A DNA stretch of 64,000 bases from Fodinibius sp034521915 (GTDB taxonomy: Bacteria; Bacteroidota; Rhodothermia; Balneolales; Balneolaceae), in assembly GCF_034521915.1 (NCBI RefSeq), contig NZ_JAXHLU010000004.1, forward strand, positions 310,001-374,000, read 5' to 3'. A model generated the notes under the pieces. That model was not told the origin of the DNA, searched no databases, and saw nothing but the letters and a program-made list of their open reading frames with translations. A program made the translations under genes and the position numbers. Position 1 is the first letter of the stretch. Each line of letters opens with the position of its first letter. Positions 52,172 to 61,080 of the stretch are shown in pieces.

Positions 52172-53685
52172 TTAAAACCGGCCAACAAATGAATCAGAAG
52201 CAGTCGCAACAGCAGCGGCTGTCTCCTCAACAGATACAGTATATTAAATTGCTGCAGCTGCCGACGGTGGCGTTGGAGCAGCGTATCAAAGAGGAGCTGG
52301 AAGAGAATCCGGTCTTAGAAGAGGGAGAACGGGAAGATTCTTTTGATGAGTTGGAGCAGCCGGAATTGGAAGAACAGCAAAAAGAGGAGGAGCTGGATCC
52401 CGTTGATCAAAATGAAGAGATTGATTGGGATGAGTTTATGCAAAATACTGATTATGACGGTGAAAATTATAGTCGAAGCTCGAGTTACTCAGGTGGTGGA
52501 GATGAAAGCTGGCGCGATTTGCCGAATCCTTACCACGAATCGTTATTGGAAGAGCTCGAACAACAGGTTAGTCTCCTCGATTTTAATGAAGAGCAAAAAC
52601 TGATTGCGGATCAGATTTTAGGTTCGCTGGATCAGGATGGCTATTTTCGGCGCGAAATTGAGGCCGTGGTTGATAACATAGCCTTTAATCACGGGACGCT
52701 GACCAACGAGGAGGAAGTCGAGAAGGTACGTAAGGAAATCCAGCGATTGGATCCCCCGGGTATTGCTTCAAGGGATCTCCGCGATTGCCTGCTTGTGCAA
52801 CTTGAATTGATGGATGATGAGGAAGGGCGCGATAATGCTATTAAAATGCTGCGCGATCACTGGGAGCTTTTTGAAAAAAAACACTTTAAGAAGCTAAAAA
52901 AGAAGCTCGATATCGATAATGAGGAGCTCCAAACAGCTTTTGACTGCGTTACGGGATTGGATCCCAAGCCGGGGGCCGTAGGAACTGCGGTTGATGACAC
53001 TTCTAATTATATTGAGCCTGATTTTGAGGTTTATTATCAGCCGGCAGAAAAGGGAGATGTTGAGGGGGAAGAAGAGGGTGATTTTGTGATCACGCTCAAT
53101 AATGGGAATGTGCCTCCGTTACGTATTTCTCCCCGTTATAAAGAGATGTGGGAAGATCTTAAAAAGAAGAAAAAATCCAACAAGCAGACCAAGGAGACGA
53201 AGAATTTTATAAAGAATAAGATAGAGTCTGCGCAGTGGTTTATTGATTCTATACGTCAGCGGCAAAATACGTTGATGAATACCATGAAAACCATAGTGGC
53301 TCTGCAGGAAGATTTCTTTAAACACGGAGAGGGATTAAAGCCAATGATCCTGAAAGATATAGCGGAGCGAGTAAATCTGGATATTTCAACTATCTCAAGA
53401 GTAGTAAATGGAAAATATGTACAGACTCATTTTGGCGTTTTTGAGCTGAAGTATTTCTTCAGTGAAGGTATCGAAACCGAAGATGGGGAAGAGGTTTCAA
53501 GTACGGAGGTCAAAAATGCTGTGCAGGATATTGTTGATAATGAAAATAAACAAAAGCCCCTCAGCGATCAGGCGATCGTTAAAAAACTCAAAGAGCGGGG
53601 ATATAAAGTGGCACGTCGTACGGTTAGTAAATACCGAAAGAAGCTAAATATTCCTGTTGCTCGCCTCCGAAAACAGATTATGTGA
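52168..53685 (+). CDS. rpoN: RNA polymerase sigma-54 factor
   Basis: 505 residues. Region I is Gln-rich (MNQKQSQQQRLSPQQIQYIKLLQLPTVALEQRIKEELEENPVLEE), followed by an acidic region II (about 50-110), the core-binding domain (about 125-310 with LASLDQDGYF-like and LDPPGIASRDLRDCLLVQLE segments) and the DNA-binding domain with ISTISRVVNGKYVQTHFGVFELKYFFSEG near 405-435 and the RpoN box ARRTVSKYRKKLNIP near 482-496. It needs a bacterial enhancer-binding protein to open promoters; none is encoded in this window. ATG overlaps the DUF3109 stop, and its end overlaps the convergent gene by eight bases. Confidence 0.96.
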   Translation: MIKTGQQMNQKQSQQQRLSPQQIQYIKLLQLPTVALEQRIKEELEENPVLEEGEREDSFDELEQPELEEQQKEEELDPVDQNEEIDWDEFMQNTDYDGENYSRSSSYSGGGDESWRDLPNPYHESLLEELEQQVSLLDFNEEQKLIADQILGSLDQDGYFRREIEAVVDNIAFNHGTLTNEEEVEKVRKEIQRLDPPGIASRDLRDCLLVQLELMDDEEGRDNAIKMLRDHWELFEKKHFKKLKKKLDIDNEELQTAFDCVTGLDPKPGAVGTAVDDTSNYIEPDFEVYYQPAEKGDVEGEEEGDFVITLNNGNVPPLRISPRYKEMWEDLKKKKKSNKQTKETKNFIKNKIESAQWFIDSIRQRQNTLMNTMKTIVALQEDFFKHGEGLKPMILKDIAERVNLDISTISRVVNGKYVQTHFGVFELKYFFSEGIETEDGEEVSSTEVKNAVQDIVDNENKQKPLSDQAIVKKLKERGYKVARRTVSKYRKKLNIPVARLRKQIM

Positions 53686-55180
53686 GATTTAGAGCCAGAG
53701 TTAAGGCTTCCATCCACTGATCATATGTGAAAAACCACACGATAAGCCCGGCAATTATAATTGTGTAAGGAATAATTGTCTTAAACAGGTATTTGGTTTT
53801 AGATCTAACAAATCGACTGATATCAAGTGCTGAAAAGATGTAACTAAACAAGAATAAAAGTAGGCCAAGGGTTGTGAAAAGTGTTGCGCTTATAGATTGT
53901 GATGCTGAAAAGAATGTTATTGCCGCCGTACAAAAGATGAAGTTAAGTTGCAGTGGCCATGCTAAAACGGTTGCTATCTGTGTGAATGATTTTATCTTGT
54001 TATGGCTAAAATAGAGCCAGATTATATTTAGGAGTGACCACAGTACAATGATCAAAAACGTCCATACAAAAATTGACATTGGACTATTGCCAGCTATTGA
54101 AAGTTTGGGGAAATGATGGAAAAAAGCCTGTTGTCCCATTGGGGTTAGTAATGTAGAGAATACTGCATATGTGGATATCGATAAGAGTAGTACATTTTGC
54201 AAAATGATAATGATAGCGGGCACCGGAGAGCGAATGAGGCGCTTAAAAATATCATCAATAAAAAACTTGTGAGCGGTAAAGTATCGGAATAATGATTTGC
54301 GATATAACGGGCTGGTATTATAGTGCAGCGCCACGGTTCCCCAGGCCAACAAGAGCAAGATCATAGGCAACGTAGTGTTGCCTGGAGATGGAATATTTTC
54401 GTTGGGAAGAGGAAAAACCTGTTCCGATGTTGAGGAGATACTCTGTAAGGTTTCTTTAAATTGAGGATGCTCTTCGATCATTGTAAGCAGCCATCCCGAG
54501 TCAACAAAAATCGTGTTGTTTTTAGATTGAGTAACTGCTGTAACGAAATTTTTGAAGGGTCTTAAAAATGGTTTCATTTCAACCGAAGGGGCGTAATAGA
54601 AATAACTGCCGGTGTTTGTTGAGAAAATAGGTGGAGAATCAAAGTTTTTAGGTGTTATGGGTATCTCAACAATTGAAAATGAAACGACAGAGCTATCTGT
54701 TTGCGAAGTGGTCCTGCTTATGTGGTATAAGTCTATTTTTCTTGCCTGCTTTATTTTTTCGGCAAACGATGCAGCCGCTTTCCAGAAGTTGGGATTGTAT
54801 ACGCTACCGTAGTTAAATAAGCCTATTGCCTCTACCGAGGGTTGTGAAAGGTAATTGGTGGCATTGTTTTCGATGTGGGTAATGAGACTTGAGTCAGGTT
54901 GGGCGAACGTGTTGGTAACGGGAAAATTAATATTCAGGTTACCATATACCGTAAATTCCAAACTGTCTATCTGATTCCATACTTCTGATGACGGGGGGCT
55001 ATGTATTTCAAGAATAGAGATACCAAGCTCGTGAAATTGCTTCAGATCTGTGTTGGCAGAGTCGGTCTCACTTGGAATATCCCACGCCACACCTAGCGTT
55101 GACTGTCCATATAGCTCTGTTTGTGAGCCCCCAAGGAGTAAAAGCGCGACGAAAAAATAACGTAAAAGAGAGTTTGTCAA
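53678..55180 (-). CDS. Unrecognised exported/membrane protein, six C-terminal TM segments
   Basis: No family recognised with confidence. 500 residues: N-terminal signal peptide (LLRYFFVALLLLGGSQTELYG), then a soluble 250-residue region with a TIM-barrel-like start (LGVAWDIPSETDSANTDLKQFHELGISILEIHSPP) reminiscent of exported glycosidase-like folds, and six hydrophobic segments (about 270-290, 330-355, 382-408, 420-445, 450-475, 478-498). A periplasmic sensor or cargo domain on a polytopic membrane base is the simple reading. It lies 18 bases after the Lrp-like regulator gene and is probably its cotranscribed partner. No catalytic residues can be assigned. Confidence 0.75.
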   Translation of the reverse strand: MTNSLLRYFFVALLLLGGSQTELYGQSTLGVAWDIPSETDSANTDLKQFHELGISILEIHSPPSSEVWNQIDSLEFTVYGNLNINFPVTNTFAQPDSSLITHIENNATNYLSQPSVEAIGLFNYGSVYNPNFWKAAASFAEKIKQARKIDLYHISRTTSQTDSSVVSFSIVEIPITPKNFDSPPIFSTNTGSYFYYAPSVEMKPFLRPFKNFVTAVTQSKNNTIFVDSGWLLTMIEEHPQFKETLQSISSTSEQVFPLPNENIPSPGNTTLPMILLLLAWGTVALHYNTSPLYRKSLFRYFTAHKFFIDDIFKRLIRSPVPAIIIILQNVLLLSISTYAVFSTLLTPMGQQAFFHHFPKLSIAGNSPMSIFVWTFLIIVLWSLLNIIWLYFSHNKIKSFTQIATVLAWPLQLNFIFCTAAITFFSASQSISATLFTTLGLLLFLFSYIFSALDISRFVRSKTKYLFKTIIPYTIIIAGLIVWFFTYDQWMEALTLALNLT

Positions 55181-55198
55181 TGTACGGCAGAAAGAGAT

Positions 55199-55675
55199 TT
55201 ATTTGGGATCAATCGTCTTTTCGATAGGCAGCTCAGTGGTTTCCTTAAAACTACTGAGAACAACATTTGATCGGCTTTTGCTAACCCCATCCCAAGATTG
55301 GATTTTTGAAAGCAGCTGTTCGAACGAGGATGTATTTTCGGTTCGAATTTTTAGAATATGTGATCCGTCCCCGGTTATAGAATGACACTCCAGAATTTCC
55401 GGTTCCGCCACTGCATTTTCAATAAAGATAGGGTAATTATCCGACCCATCTACTTCTACAAATACGAATGCTGTTATATCAAATTTAAACTTTTTGGAAT
55501 CAAGAAGGGCAGTATATCCCTTTATTAATTCTTTTTCTTCAAGTTTGCGCATCCTTTCTGACACAGAAGGGACGGACAGGTGAACAATTTCAGCCAGTGT
55601 ATTACGCTGTGACCGTCCATCTTTTTGTAGATGTTTTAATATCTTGATATCAATTTCGTCTAATCCTTGAGCCAT
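55199..55675 (-). CDS. Lrp/AsnC family transcriptional regulator
   Basis: 158 residues. Helix-turn-helix domain at 1-60 (LDEIDIKILKHLQKDGRSQRNTLAEIVHLSVPSVSERMRKLEEKELI) and an RAM/AsnC ligand domain at about 68-145 (AFVFVEVDGSDN..., CHSITGDGSHILKIRTENTSSFEQLLSKIQSWDGVSKSRSNVVL). Such proteins sense amino acids or related small molecules. ATG start at 55675; the 203-base divergent region to serS contains two direct GAGTTCAA repeats and a 12-bp inverted repeat that could bind it. Downstream target likely includes the adjacent membrane protein gene. Confidence 0.92.
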   Translation of the reverse strand: MAQGLDEIDIKILKHLQKDGRSQRNTLAEIVHLSVPSVSERMRKLEEKELIKGYTALLDSKKFKFDITAFVFVEVDGSDNYPIFIENAVAEPEILECHSITGDGSHILKIRTENTSSFEQLLSKIQSWDGVSKSRSNVVLSSFKETTELPIEKTIDPK

Positions 55676-55752
55676 GATCTGTAATATATCCTTAATTTTC
55701 TATTAATTTTTAAAAATAACCTTAAATAATTAGGAGTTCAAGCTTTTAGAAT

Positions 55753-55831
55753 GAGTTTGATGAAGATTTTTTTGATAATTTTAGAAAGAAGTTTTTACTG
55801 ATATTTTGAGTTCAAACCTTTCATCAAACTC
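55753..55831. repeat. Long inverted repeat and direct repeats in the serS leader region
   Basis: GAGTTTGATGAA at 55753-55764 is exactly complementary to TTCATCAAACTC at 55820-55831, a 12-bp stem with a 55-base loop, ending 48 bases before the serS ATG. GAGTTCAAnCnTTT also occurs twice in direct orientation (around 55733 and 55808). It could fold in the serS leader RNA, or the repeats could be operator half-sites for the divergent Lrp-like regulator. Confidence 0.4.
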
Positions 55832-55878
55832 TCTTATCTTTAGCCAAACTGTCAACGAAATTTCAAATAAATTATCCG

Positions 55879-57159
55879 ATGTTAGACGTCACTTTTATCA
55901 GAAATAATCCCGACTTAGTTAAGCAGGCGATGAAAAATAAGGGAGAGGAAAATCCCCAGATTGTTGATGAGGTTATCAGTGTTGATGAGCAGTGGCGTTC
56001 GCTGGTGGAGGAGACGGATAACCTGCGTAATGAGAGCAATACAAAAGCTAAGAAAATTGGTGAGCTAATGGGGCAGGGTAAAAAAGAGGAAGCCCAGGAA
56101 ATTATTTCTTATACCACCAAGCTAAAGGAGCAAATCCAAGAAAAAGAAAACAAGCTGCGTTCACTGAAAACCGCTCGTGAAGATCTGTTACTTAAAATAC
56201 CTAATGTCCCGCATGAATCGGTTCCGGTAGGAAAAACTGAGGAGGATAATGAGGTTTTTAAAACGTGGGGAGACCCCGACAAAGAAGACTGGCGTAAGCC
56301 GCACTGGGAACTTGTTGAGGAGCAAGGGTGGATTGATTTTGATCGTGGTGCCAAAGTTACGGGTGCGGGCTTCCCTTTTTATGTAGGTCCGCTGGCCAGG
56401 TTACAGCGTGCGCTGATTAACTACTTTTTGAATAGCGCTGCCGAGGCTGGTTATACGGAGTTACAGGTGCCTTATTTTGTAAATGAAGATTCGGCGCGTG
56501 GTACGGGACAAATCCCCGACAAAGAAGATATGATGTATGAAATTCCACGTGATGAGTTTTTTGCAATTCCAACGGCCGAGGTACCAGTAACCAATTTCCA
56601 TCGCGACGAAATTTTAGAGGATGACGATCTACCGATCTATTATACCTCCTATACGCCTTGTTGGCGACGCGAGGCCGGTTCTTACGGCAAAGATGTGCGG
56701 GGACTCAATCGCCTGCACCAGTTTGACAAAGTTGAGCTGGTAAAAATTGTGCATCCCGAAAAGGCTTATGATGAGCTGGAAAGCCTGCGCCTACACGCTG
56801 AATCACTACTGGAAGAGCTGAAAATTCCGTATCGTACCCTTTTAATGTGTACCGGGGATATGGGCTTTACCCAATCTAAAAAGTATGATCTTGAGGTTTG
56901 GAGTCCTGGCCAGAAGCAATGGCTGGAGGTAAGTTCCTGTTCCAATTTTGGGAGCTTTCAGGCACGACGTATGATGATCCGTCGCCGGAAAGAAAATGGG
57001 GACACCGAAATTGTACATACGCTTAATGGATCCGGGTTGGCATTACCTCGCGTCGTGGCAGCAATTTTGGAAATCTACCAGCAAAAAGATGGCAGCATCG
57101 AAATTCCAGAAGTGTTGCAACCGTTTATGGGTACTGATGTTATAACACCAGAAAATTAA
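55879..57159 (+). CDS. serS: Seryl-tRNA synthetase
   Basis: 426 residues, normal class II length. N-terminal long antiparallel coiled coil (about 28-100, WRSLVEETDNLRNESNTKAKKIGELMGQGKKEEAQEIISYTT) that grips the tRNA-Ser variable arm, then the catalytic core: motif 2 in YTPCWRREAGSYGKDVRGLNRLHQFDKVELVKI near 255-287, EVSSCSNFGSFQARRM near 350, and motif 3 in HTLNGSGLALPRVVAAILEIYQ near 378-399. It attaches serine to tRNA-Ser (and tRNA-Sec, if present). ATG start after a leader with a long inverted repeat. Confidence 0.97.
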   Translation: MLDVTFIRNNPDLVKQAMKNKGEENPQIVDEVISVDEQWRSLVEETDNLRNESNTKAKKIGELMGQGKKEEAQEIISYTTKLKEQIQEKENKLRSLKTAREDLLLKIPNVPHESVPVGKTEEDNEVFKTWGDPDKEDWRKPHWELVEEQGWIDFDRGAKVTGAGFPFYVGPLARLQRALINYFLNSAAEAGYTELQVPYFVNEDSARGTGQIPDKEDMMYEIPRDEFFAIPTAEVPVTNFHRDEILEDDDLPIYYTSYTPCWRREAGSYGKDVRGLNRLHQFDKVELVKIVHPEKAYDELESLRLHAESLLEELKIPYRTLLMCTGDMGFTQSKKYDLEVWSPGQKQWLEVSSCSNFGSFQARRMMIRRRKENGDTEIVHTLNGSGLALPRVVAAILEIYQQKDGSIEIPEVLQPFMGTDVITPEN

Positions 57160-57181
57160 TTATCCATTAAAAGAGAGAACT

Positions 57182-57964
57182 ATGGAGCACGATATTTGGG
57201 GCAGTCGATCGCTTGCAGAAAATCAGGTAGAATATATTACCATTGGGGATCTGCACCTGTGGATAAAATACAGGAATGAAGAGGTATGGATTGCTGATGT
57301 ATATAGTGATGAACTTAAACGAAAAGCCAATCCCGAACAGCCTCCAAAAAATGTGGAATGGTCGCGTTGGGCGCATAAAAATAGTTCTCCTGAAATTACT
57401 GTTTTCCCGGCTTATCCTGATAAACCGTTAGTGGTTCATTCGGAGTTTAGCCTGAAAGTAAGTCCTGAAACCCGGATACAAATATTTACGCGTATTCCTA
57501 TCTGGGTTCGTATATCTCTGGCTAAAAATAATTATCAACTTATTGAATTACCTGCGGTAAAGCTTTCGCGAACTTGGTTTGGTACTTTTACTGAGGGAGA
57601 ACTTTGTTATCATGCAATCACAAAGGCACGCAGAGATTTATCTCACGTTGACAAAAAGCCTTATTTAGTGAGTTGTCCAATAAAAATTGTTAATAAATCT
57701 GATGAAGAGCTTACCTTTACAAATTTTTGCCTTCGGGTAGAACGGTTAAGCATGTATCTTCATGATAACGAGCTGTGGGCCGATGAAACGGAGATTATCT
57801 ATCAGGGCGAAGATCTGCACAGTGAAGTTATTATGACGGGTAAACTTCCCGAGGGAATCACTAAAAAACAGTTACTCACCAAGCCACGTAAGCAGGTACA
57901 TAAGAGTTTGGCTACCCGGACATTTAAACGCTTTTTTAAAGATACAGGTCTTATTGATCGTTAA
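57182..57964 (+). CDS. DUF432 family protein
   Basis: 260 residues, no signal peptide or TM segment; rich in beta strands and aromatic residues. Identified as DUF432 from its pattern of a WG-type N-terminus (DIWGSRSLAENQ), FPAYPDKPLVVHSEFSLKVSPETRIQIFTRIPIWVRI in the middle, LSRTWFGTFTEGELCYHAITKARRDL near 135-160 and CPIKIVNKSDEELTFTNFCLRVERLSMYLHDNELW near 185-220. The family has no known function. It lies 14 bases before an mscS gene, so a cytoplasmic or peripheral partner of the channel is plausible from position. Confidence 0.7.
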   Translation: MEHDIWGSRSLAENQVEYITIGDLHLWIKYRNEEVWIADVYSDELKRKANPEQPPKNVEWSRWAHKNSSPEITVFPAYPDKPLVVHSEFSLKVSPETRIQIFTRIPIWVRISLAKNNYQLIELPAVKLSRTWFGTFTEGELCYHAITKARRDLSHVDKKPYLVSCPIKIVNKSDEELTFTNFCLRVERLSMYLHDNELWADETEIIYQGEDLHSEVIMTGKLPEGITKKQLLTKPRKQVHKSLATRTFKRFFKDTGLIDR

Positions 57965-57978
57965 ATCATTTTATACCA

Positions 57979-58842
57979 ATGGATTTATTTAATATTTACA
58001 ATTATTTGTCGGAAGAAGCAGTACACCAGATTATAAAAGTGCTGCTTATAATTGTTATAAGTATTCCGATTTTGTTGTTGTTTCGGGGATGGGCTCGCCG
58101 CTTTTTTACCAAAAAATATGCTCCTCATTATGGTATGCTGGCCGGTAAAGTCGTCTTCTACACCGGTATTATTTTGATTATTATTACCGTAATGGGACAG
58201 CTGGGCATAAGCTTGGCTCCACTGCTTGCCGGTGCAGGTATTGTAGGTGTAGCGCTTGGCTTTGCCTCACAGACTAGCGTGTCTAATATTATTAGCGGTT
58301 TGTTTTTAATTGCTGAACAACCCTTCAAAGTAGATGATATTATTGATGTTGGGGGAACTATAGGAATTGTAATGTCGATCGATGTTTTATCGGTGAAGCT
58401 TCGCACTTTCGATAATAAGTTTGTACGTATTCCCAATGAGACGATCATTAAAACCCAGGTTATTAATTTAACACGATTTCCGATCCGTCGTTTCAATGCA
58501 AAAGTATCAGTAGCTTATAAAGAAGATATCGAGAAAGTGCGGGAAATATTGATGGAGGTAGCCGAAAAAAATCAGTATTCGTTAAGTGAGCCTGAGCCCC
58601 AAATTATTTTTGAGGCATTTGGCACCTCATCTATTGATCTTGATTTTAGAATTTGGGCTCCTGTCGATGAGTGGATTTTCCTGAAGAATACTATACAAGA
58701 AGAGATTAAAAAACGGTTTGATAAAGAGGGAATTGAAATTCCATTTCCGCATGTCTCTTTTTATACCGGGGAAGCATCTAAGCCTTTACCGATTGAGTTG
58801 ATTCAAAAAAAGGAATCATTATCGGTGACTAATGATCAGTAG
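57979..58842 (+). CDS. mscS: MscS-type mechanosensitive channel
   Basis: 287 residues, the simple three-TM MscS form (E. coli MscS has 286). TM1 near 18-36, TM2 near 56-76, TM3 near 82-112. The TM3 pore and hinge pattern LAPLLAGAGIVGVALGFASQTSVSNIISGLFLIAEQPFKVDDII is clear, then the beta domain with IDVLSVKLRTFDNKFVRIPNETIIKTQVINLTRFP and the vestibule domain to the end. It releases solutes under hypo-osmotic shock. Upstream DUF432 gene is 14 bases away. Its end overlaps a small minus-strand gene by seven bases. Confidence 0.95.
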   Translation: MDLFNIYNYLSEEAVHQIIKVLLIIVISIPILLLFRGWARRFFTKKYAPHYGMLAGKVVFYTGIILIIITVMGQLGISLAPLLAGAGIVGVALGFASQTSVSNIISGLFLIAEQPFKVDDIIDVGGTIGIVMSIDVLSVKLRTFDNKFVRIPNETIIKTQVINLTRFPIRRFNAKVSVAYKEDIEKVREILMEVAEKNQYSLSEPEPQIIFEAFGTSSIDLDFRIWAPVDEWIFLKNTIQEEIKKRFDKEGIEIPFPHVSFYTGEASKPLPIELIQKKESLSVTNDQ

Positions 58843-59060
58843 TAAGAAGATCTGTTTTCAATAGAAGTTCGAATAGCTTTGTAAATGAAATACAGACCTG
58901 CTATTGCCAATGCTAAAATTACAGCAACTCCCCAGAAGATATAAGCAAGATAAGGGATTAAAAGTATACAGAGCATACTGATAAAAAATCGCAATGGGTT
59001 GGAATAAAAGCTGTAGGCATTGATGCCGGTAGCAAACAGTCGAAGGATTCTGTTAAACAT
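58836..59060 (-). CDS. Small unrecognised membrane protein
   Basis: 74 residues. One strong hydrophobic hairpin (about 26-62, FFISMLCILLIPYLAYIFWGVAVILALAIAGLYFIYKAI) between a basic, aromatic N-terminus (FNRILRLFATGINAYSFYSNPLRF) and a polar tail. No family recognised. It ends within the last seven bases of mscS on the opposite strand. ATG start at 59060. The coding frame looks real because the hydrophobic-polar order is well formed, but a spurious frame is possible. Confidence 0.5.
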   Translation of the reverse strand: MFNRILRLFATGINAYSFYSNPLRFFISMLCILLIPYLAYIFWGVAVILALAIAGLYFIYKAIRTSIENRSSYY

Positions 59061-59148
59061 TTTGTTTTCAATTTTTTAGGATTCTTACATCTTCCTGTAC
59101 GATTCTTAAGGAATATTGATTCAATAGAAATTCAAGATAGTTTAAATA

Positions 59149-59862
59149 ATGCCCGATTTATTGATTGGCACAAGCGGTTGGTCCTATCAAAACTGGAGCG
59201 ACTTTTATCCAAAGGATGTTTCCCAAAAAGATTACCTTGAATATTACACCAAACAGTTTAACTCTGTAGAGGTCAATGCTACTTATTACAATCTTCCATC
59301 AGAAAATACGGTGAAAAAATGGAGGGAAACGGCTGACGACGATTTTTGCTTTTCAGTAAAAGGTCATCGTCGGATTACCCACTATAATAAGATGAAAGAT
59401 ATTGATGAGCCGCTAAATCTATTTTTAAATCGAGTTCGGTTGTTGGATGATACACTAAAAACTATTTTTTGGCAGTTTCCTCCGAATTTTAAAAAGAATG
59501 CACAACGGCTCAAAAGCTTTTTGAAAAAGCTTCCCGATGATCAGCAGTTTGCTTTTGAATTCAGGCATATTTCGTGGTTAGACGAAGAGGTGTATGATAT
59601 GCTGTCAGATAAAAATGCAGCCATTGTCTGGCAGAGTTCAGGAGAATTTCCCAATGACTGTACGCCCACTACAGATTTTATCTATATCCGATTTCACGGA
59701 CTCACGGGATACCGGTATTCTTACAAAAAATCGGACTTGGAGCCATGGGCAAAAATTATACAAGACAACCTGAATGAGGATCGTGATGCACAGATCTACT
59801 TTAACAATCCGGGAGGTAATGCTGCGGAGAGCGCCCAAATGATGCGAAAATTACTCAGCTGA
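59149..59862 (+). CDS. DUF72 domain protein
   Basis: 237 residues, a TIM-barrel protein of the DUF72 (YecE) group. Signature N-terminus LLIGTSGWSYQNWSDFYPKD followed by LEYYTKQFNSVEVNATYYNLPSENTVKKWRE, then FCFSVKGHRRITHYNKM, FWQFPPNFKKNAQRLKSFL, FAFEFRHISWLDEEVYDML and YIRFHGLTGYRYSYKKSDLEPWA. DUF72 proteins are widespread, structurally known and of uncertain function, with suggestions of metal- or substrate-binding barrels linked to tRNA or stress. ATG start. Confidence 0.88.
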   Translation: MPDLLIGTSGWSYQNWSDFYPKDVSQKDYLEYYTKQFNSVEVNATYYNLPSENTVKKWRETADDDFCFSVKGHRRITHYNKMKDIDEPLNLFLNRVRLLDDTLKTIFWQFPPNFKKNAQRLKSFLKKLPDDQQFAFEFRHISWLDEEVYDMLSDKNAAIVWQSSGEFPNDCTPTTDFIYIRFHGLTGYRYSYKKSDLEPWAKIIQDNLNEDRDAQIYFNNPGGNAAESAQMMRKLLS

Positions 59863-59895
59863 TCTTATTACTTAGTTCTTTGTTGGGATAATAAG

Positions 59896-60888
59896 TTATA
59901 ATGCTACTGCAAACATCTCCTGCTCTTTGAATTTCATAAGCAGATTGATAATCGGGTCCATCTCAGACTCTTTCATGATTTCGGCGCGGATTTGTCGACT
60001 ATTGTGAATGCCTTTTAAATACTGACCGTAATGTTTTTTCATGATGATAACTCCGTACCGCTCTCCGTGATGATCAACCGATCGTCGCAATTGTTCGGCA
60101 CATAGGTCAATGCGATCTTCGATCGTGGGTTCCGGTAGTAATTCGCCGGTATCGATAAAGTGGCGCGTACGTTCAAAAATCCATGGATTACCGATGGCAC
60201 CGCGTCCGATCATTATGCCGTCAACGCCGGTTTCGTCGAACATACGTTTTGCATCTTCGGGGGATGTAACATCACCATTGCCGATAATAGGAATCTCCAA
60301 ACCTGGTGTTTCCTTAACGTATTTTAGATAATCCCAGCGTGCATCACCCTTATATTTTTGGGCACGTGTACGGGCATGTATGGCCAGAGCTTTAATACCA
60401 ACAGATTGCAGACGAAGTGCAACTTCACGAATTTTAATTGATTGATCATCCCAGCCGAGACGCGTTTTGGCGGTAACCGGAATATTGTCAACAGCATCAA
60501 CAACGCTGGCGGCCATGCGTTCCATCATATCAAGATCGCGCAGGCATCCGGCACCGGCACCTTTTTTAGCAATTTTATAAACCGGGCATCCAAAATTGAT
60601 ATCTATAATATCGGGGTTATTACTCTCAGCTGTTTTGGCAGCATCTTCCATTGCTTCCTCGCGTCCGCCAAAAATCTGCACGCCAAAGGGACGCTGTTCC
60701 TCGGTAAAATCCATTTTGTGCAGGGCTTGGTCGTTATCACGAACAATGGCCTCTGAACTTATAAATTCGGTATATACGACAGCGGCTCCTTTGCGACGGC
60801 AGATAGTACGAAATGGAGAGTCCGTCACATCTTCCATAGGTGCCAGAAGAACAGGTTTATGGCCGAGATCAAGGTCGTCTATTTTCAT
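59896..60888 (-). CDS. dusB: tRNA-dihydrouridine synthase
   Basis: 330 residues. FMN enzyme reducing uridines in the tRNA D-loop. N-terminal TIM barrel with LAPMEDVTDSPFRTICRRKGAAVVYTEFISSEA (1-50), DINFGCPVYKIAKKGAGAGCL near 95-115, VTAKTRLGWDDQSIKI near 140, AIHARTRAQKYKGDARWDY near 170, and IGNGDVTSPEDAKRMFDETGVDGIMIGRGAIGNPWIF near 200-236 (FMN phosphate site), then a helical tRNA-binding domain. DusB-like by length and motif layout. ATG start at 60888. Confidence 0.94.
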   Translation of the reverse strand: MKIDDLDLGHKPVLLAPMEDVTDSPFRTICRRKGAAVVYTEFISSEAIVRDNDQALHKMDFTEEQRPFGVQIFGGREEAMEDAAKTAESNNPDIIDINFGCPVYKIAKKGAGAGCLRDLDMMERMAASVVDAVDNIPVTAKTRLGWDDQSIKIREVALRLQSVGIKALAIHARTRAQKYKGDARWDYLKYVKETPGLEIPIIGNGDVTSPEDAKRMFDETGVDGIMIGRGAIGNPWIFERTRHFIDTGELLPEPTIEDRIDLCAEQLRRSVDHHGERYGVIIMKKHYGQYLKGIHNSRQIRAEIMKESEMDPIINLLMKFKEQEMFAVAL

Positions 60889-61080
60889 AAAAAATTGCTA
60901 TTTTAATTCCTTTAAAATGACTATTAAAGATATTGATTTTTTATCAAACATCGATAGGTCACATTTTCGAGGTTTTGAAACATATTGCTTACTATGTTGA
61001 CTAGTCATTTCAAATTGAATCACTTATATTAATTATCCTATAAATCGAAATAATTTTAGTTTAAACCCGGGAGCTACGCT

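Noticed and set aside
55679..55878. T-box riboswitch in the serS leader
   Set aside because: No T-box bulge sequence or specifier-loop arrangement is visible, and T-boxes are essentially a Firmicutes-type element.
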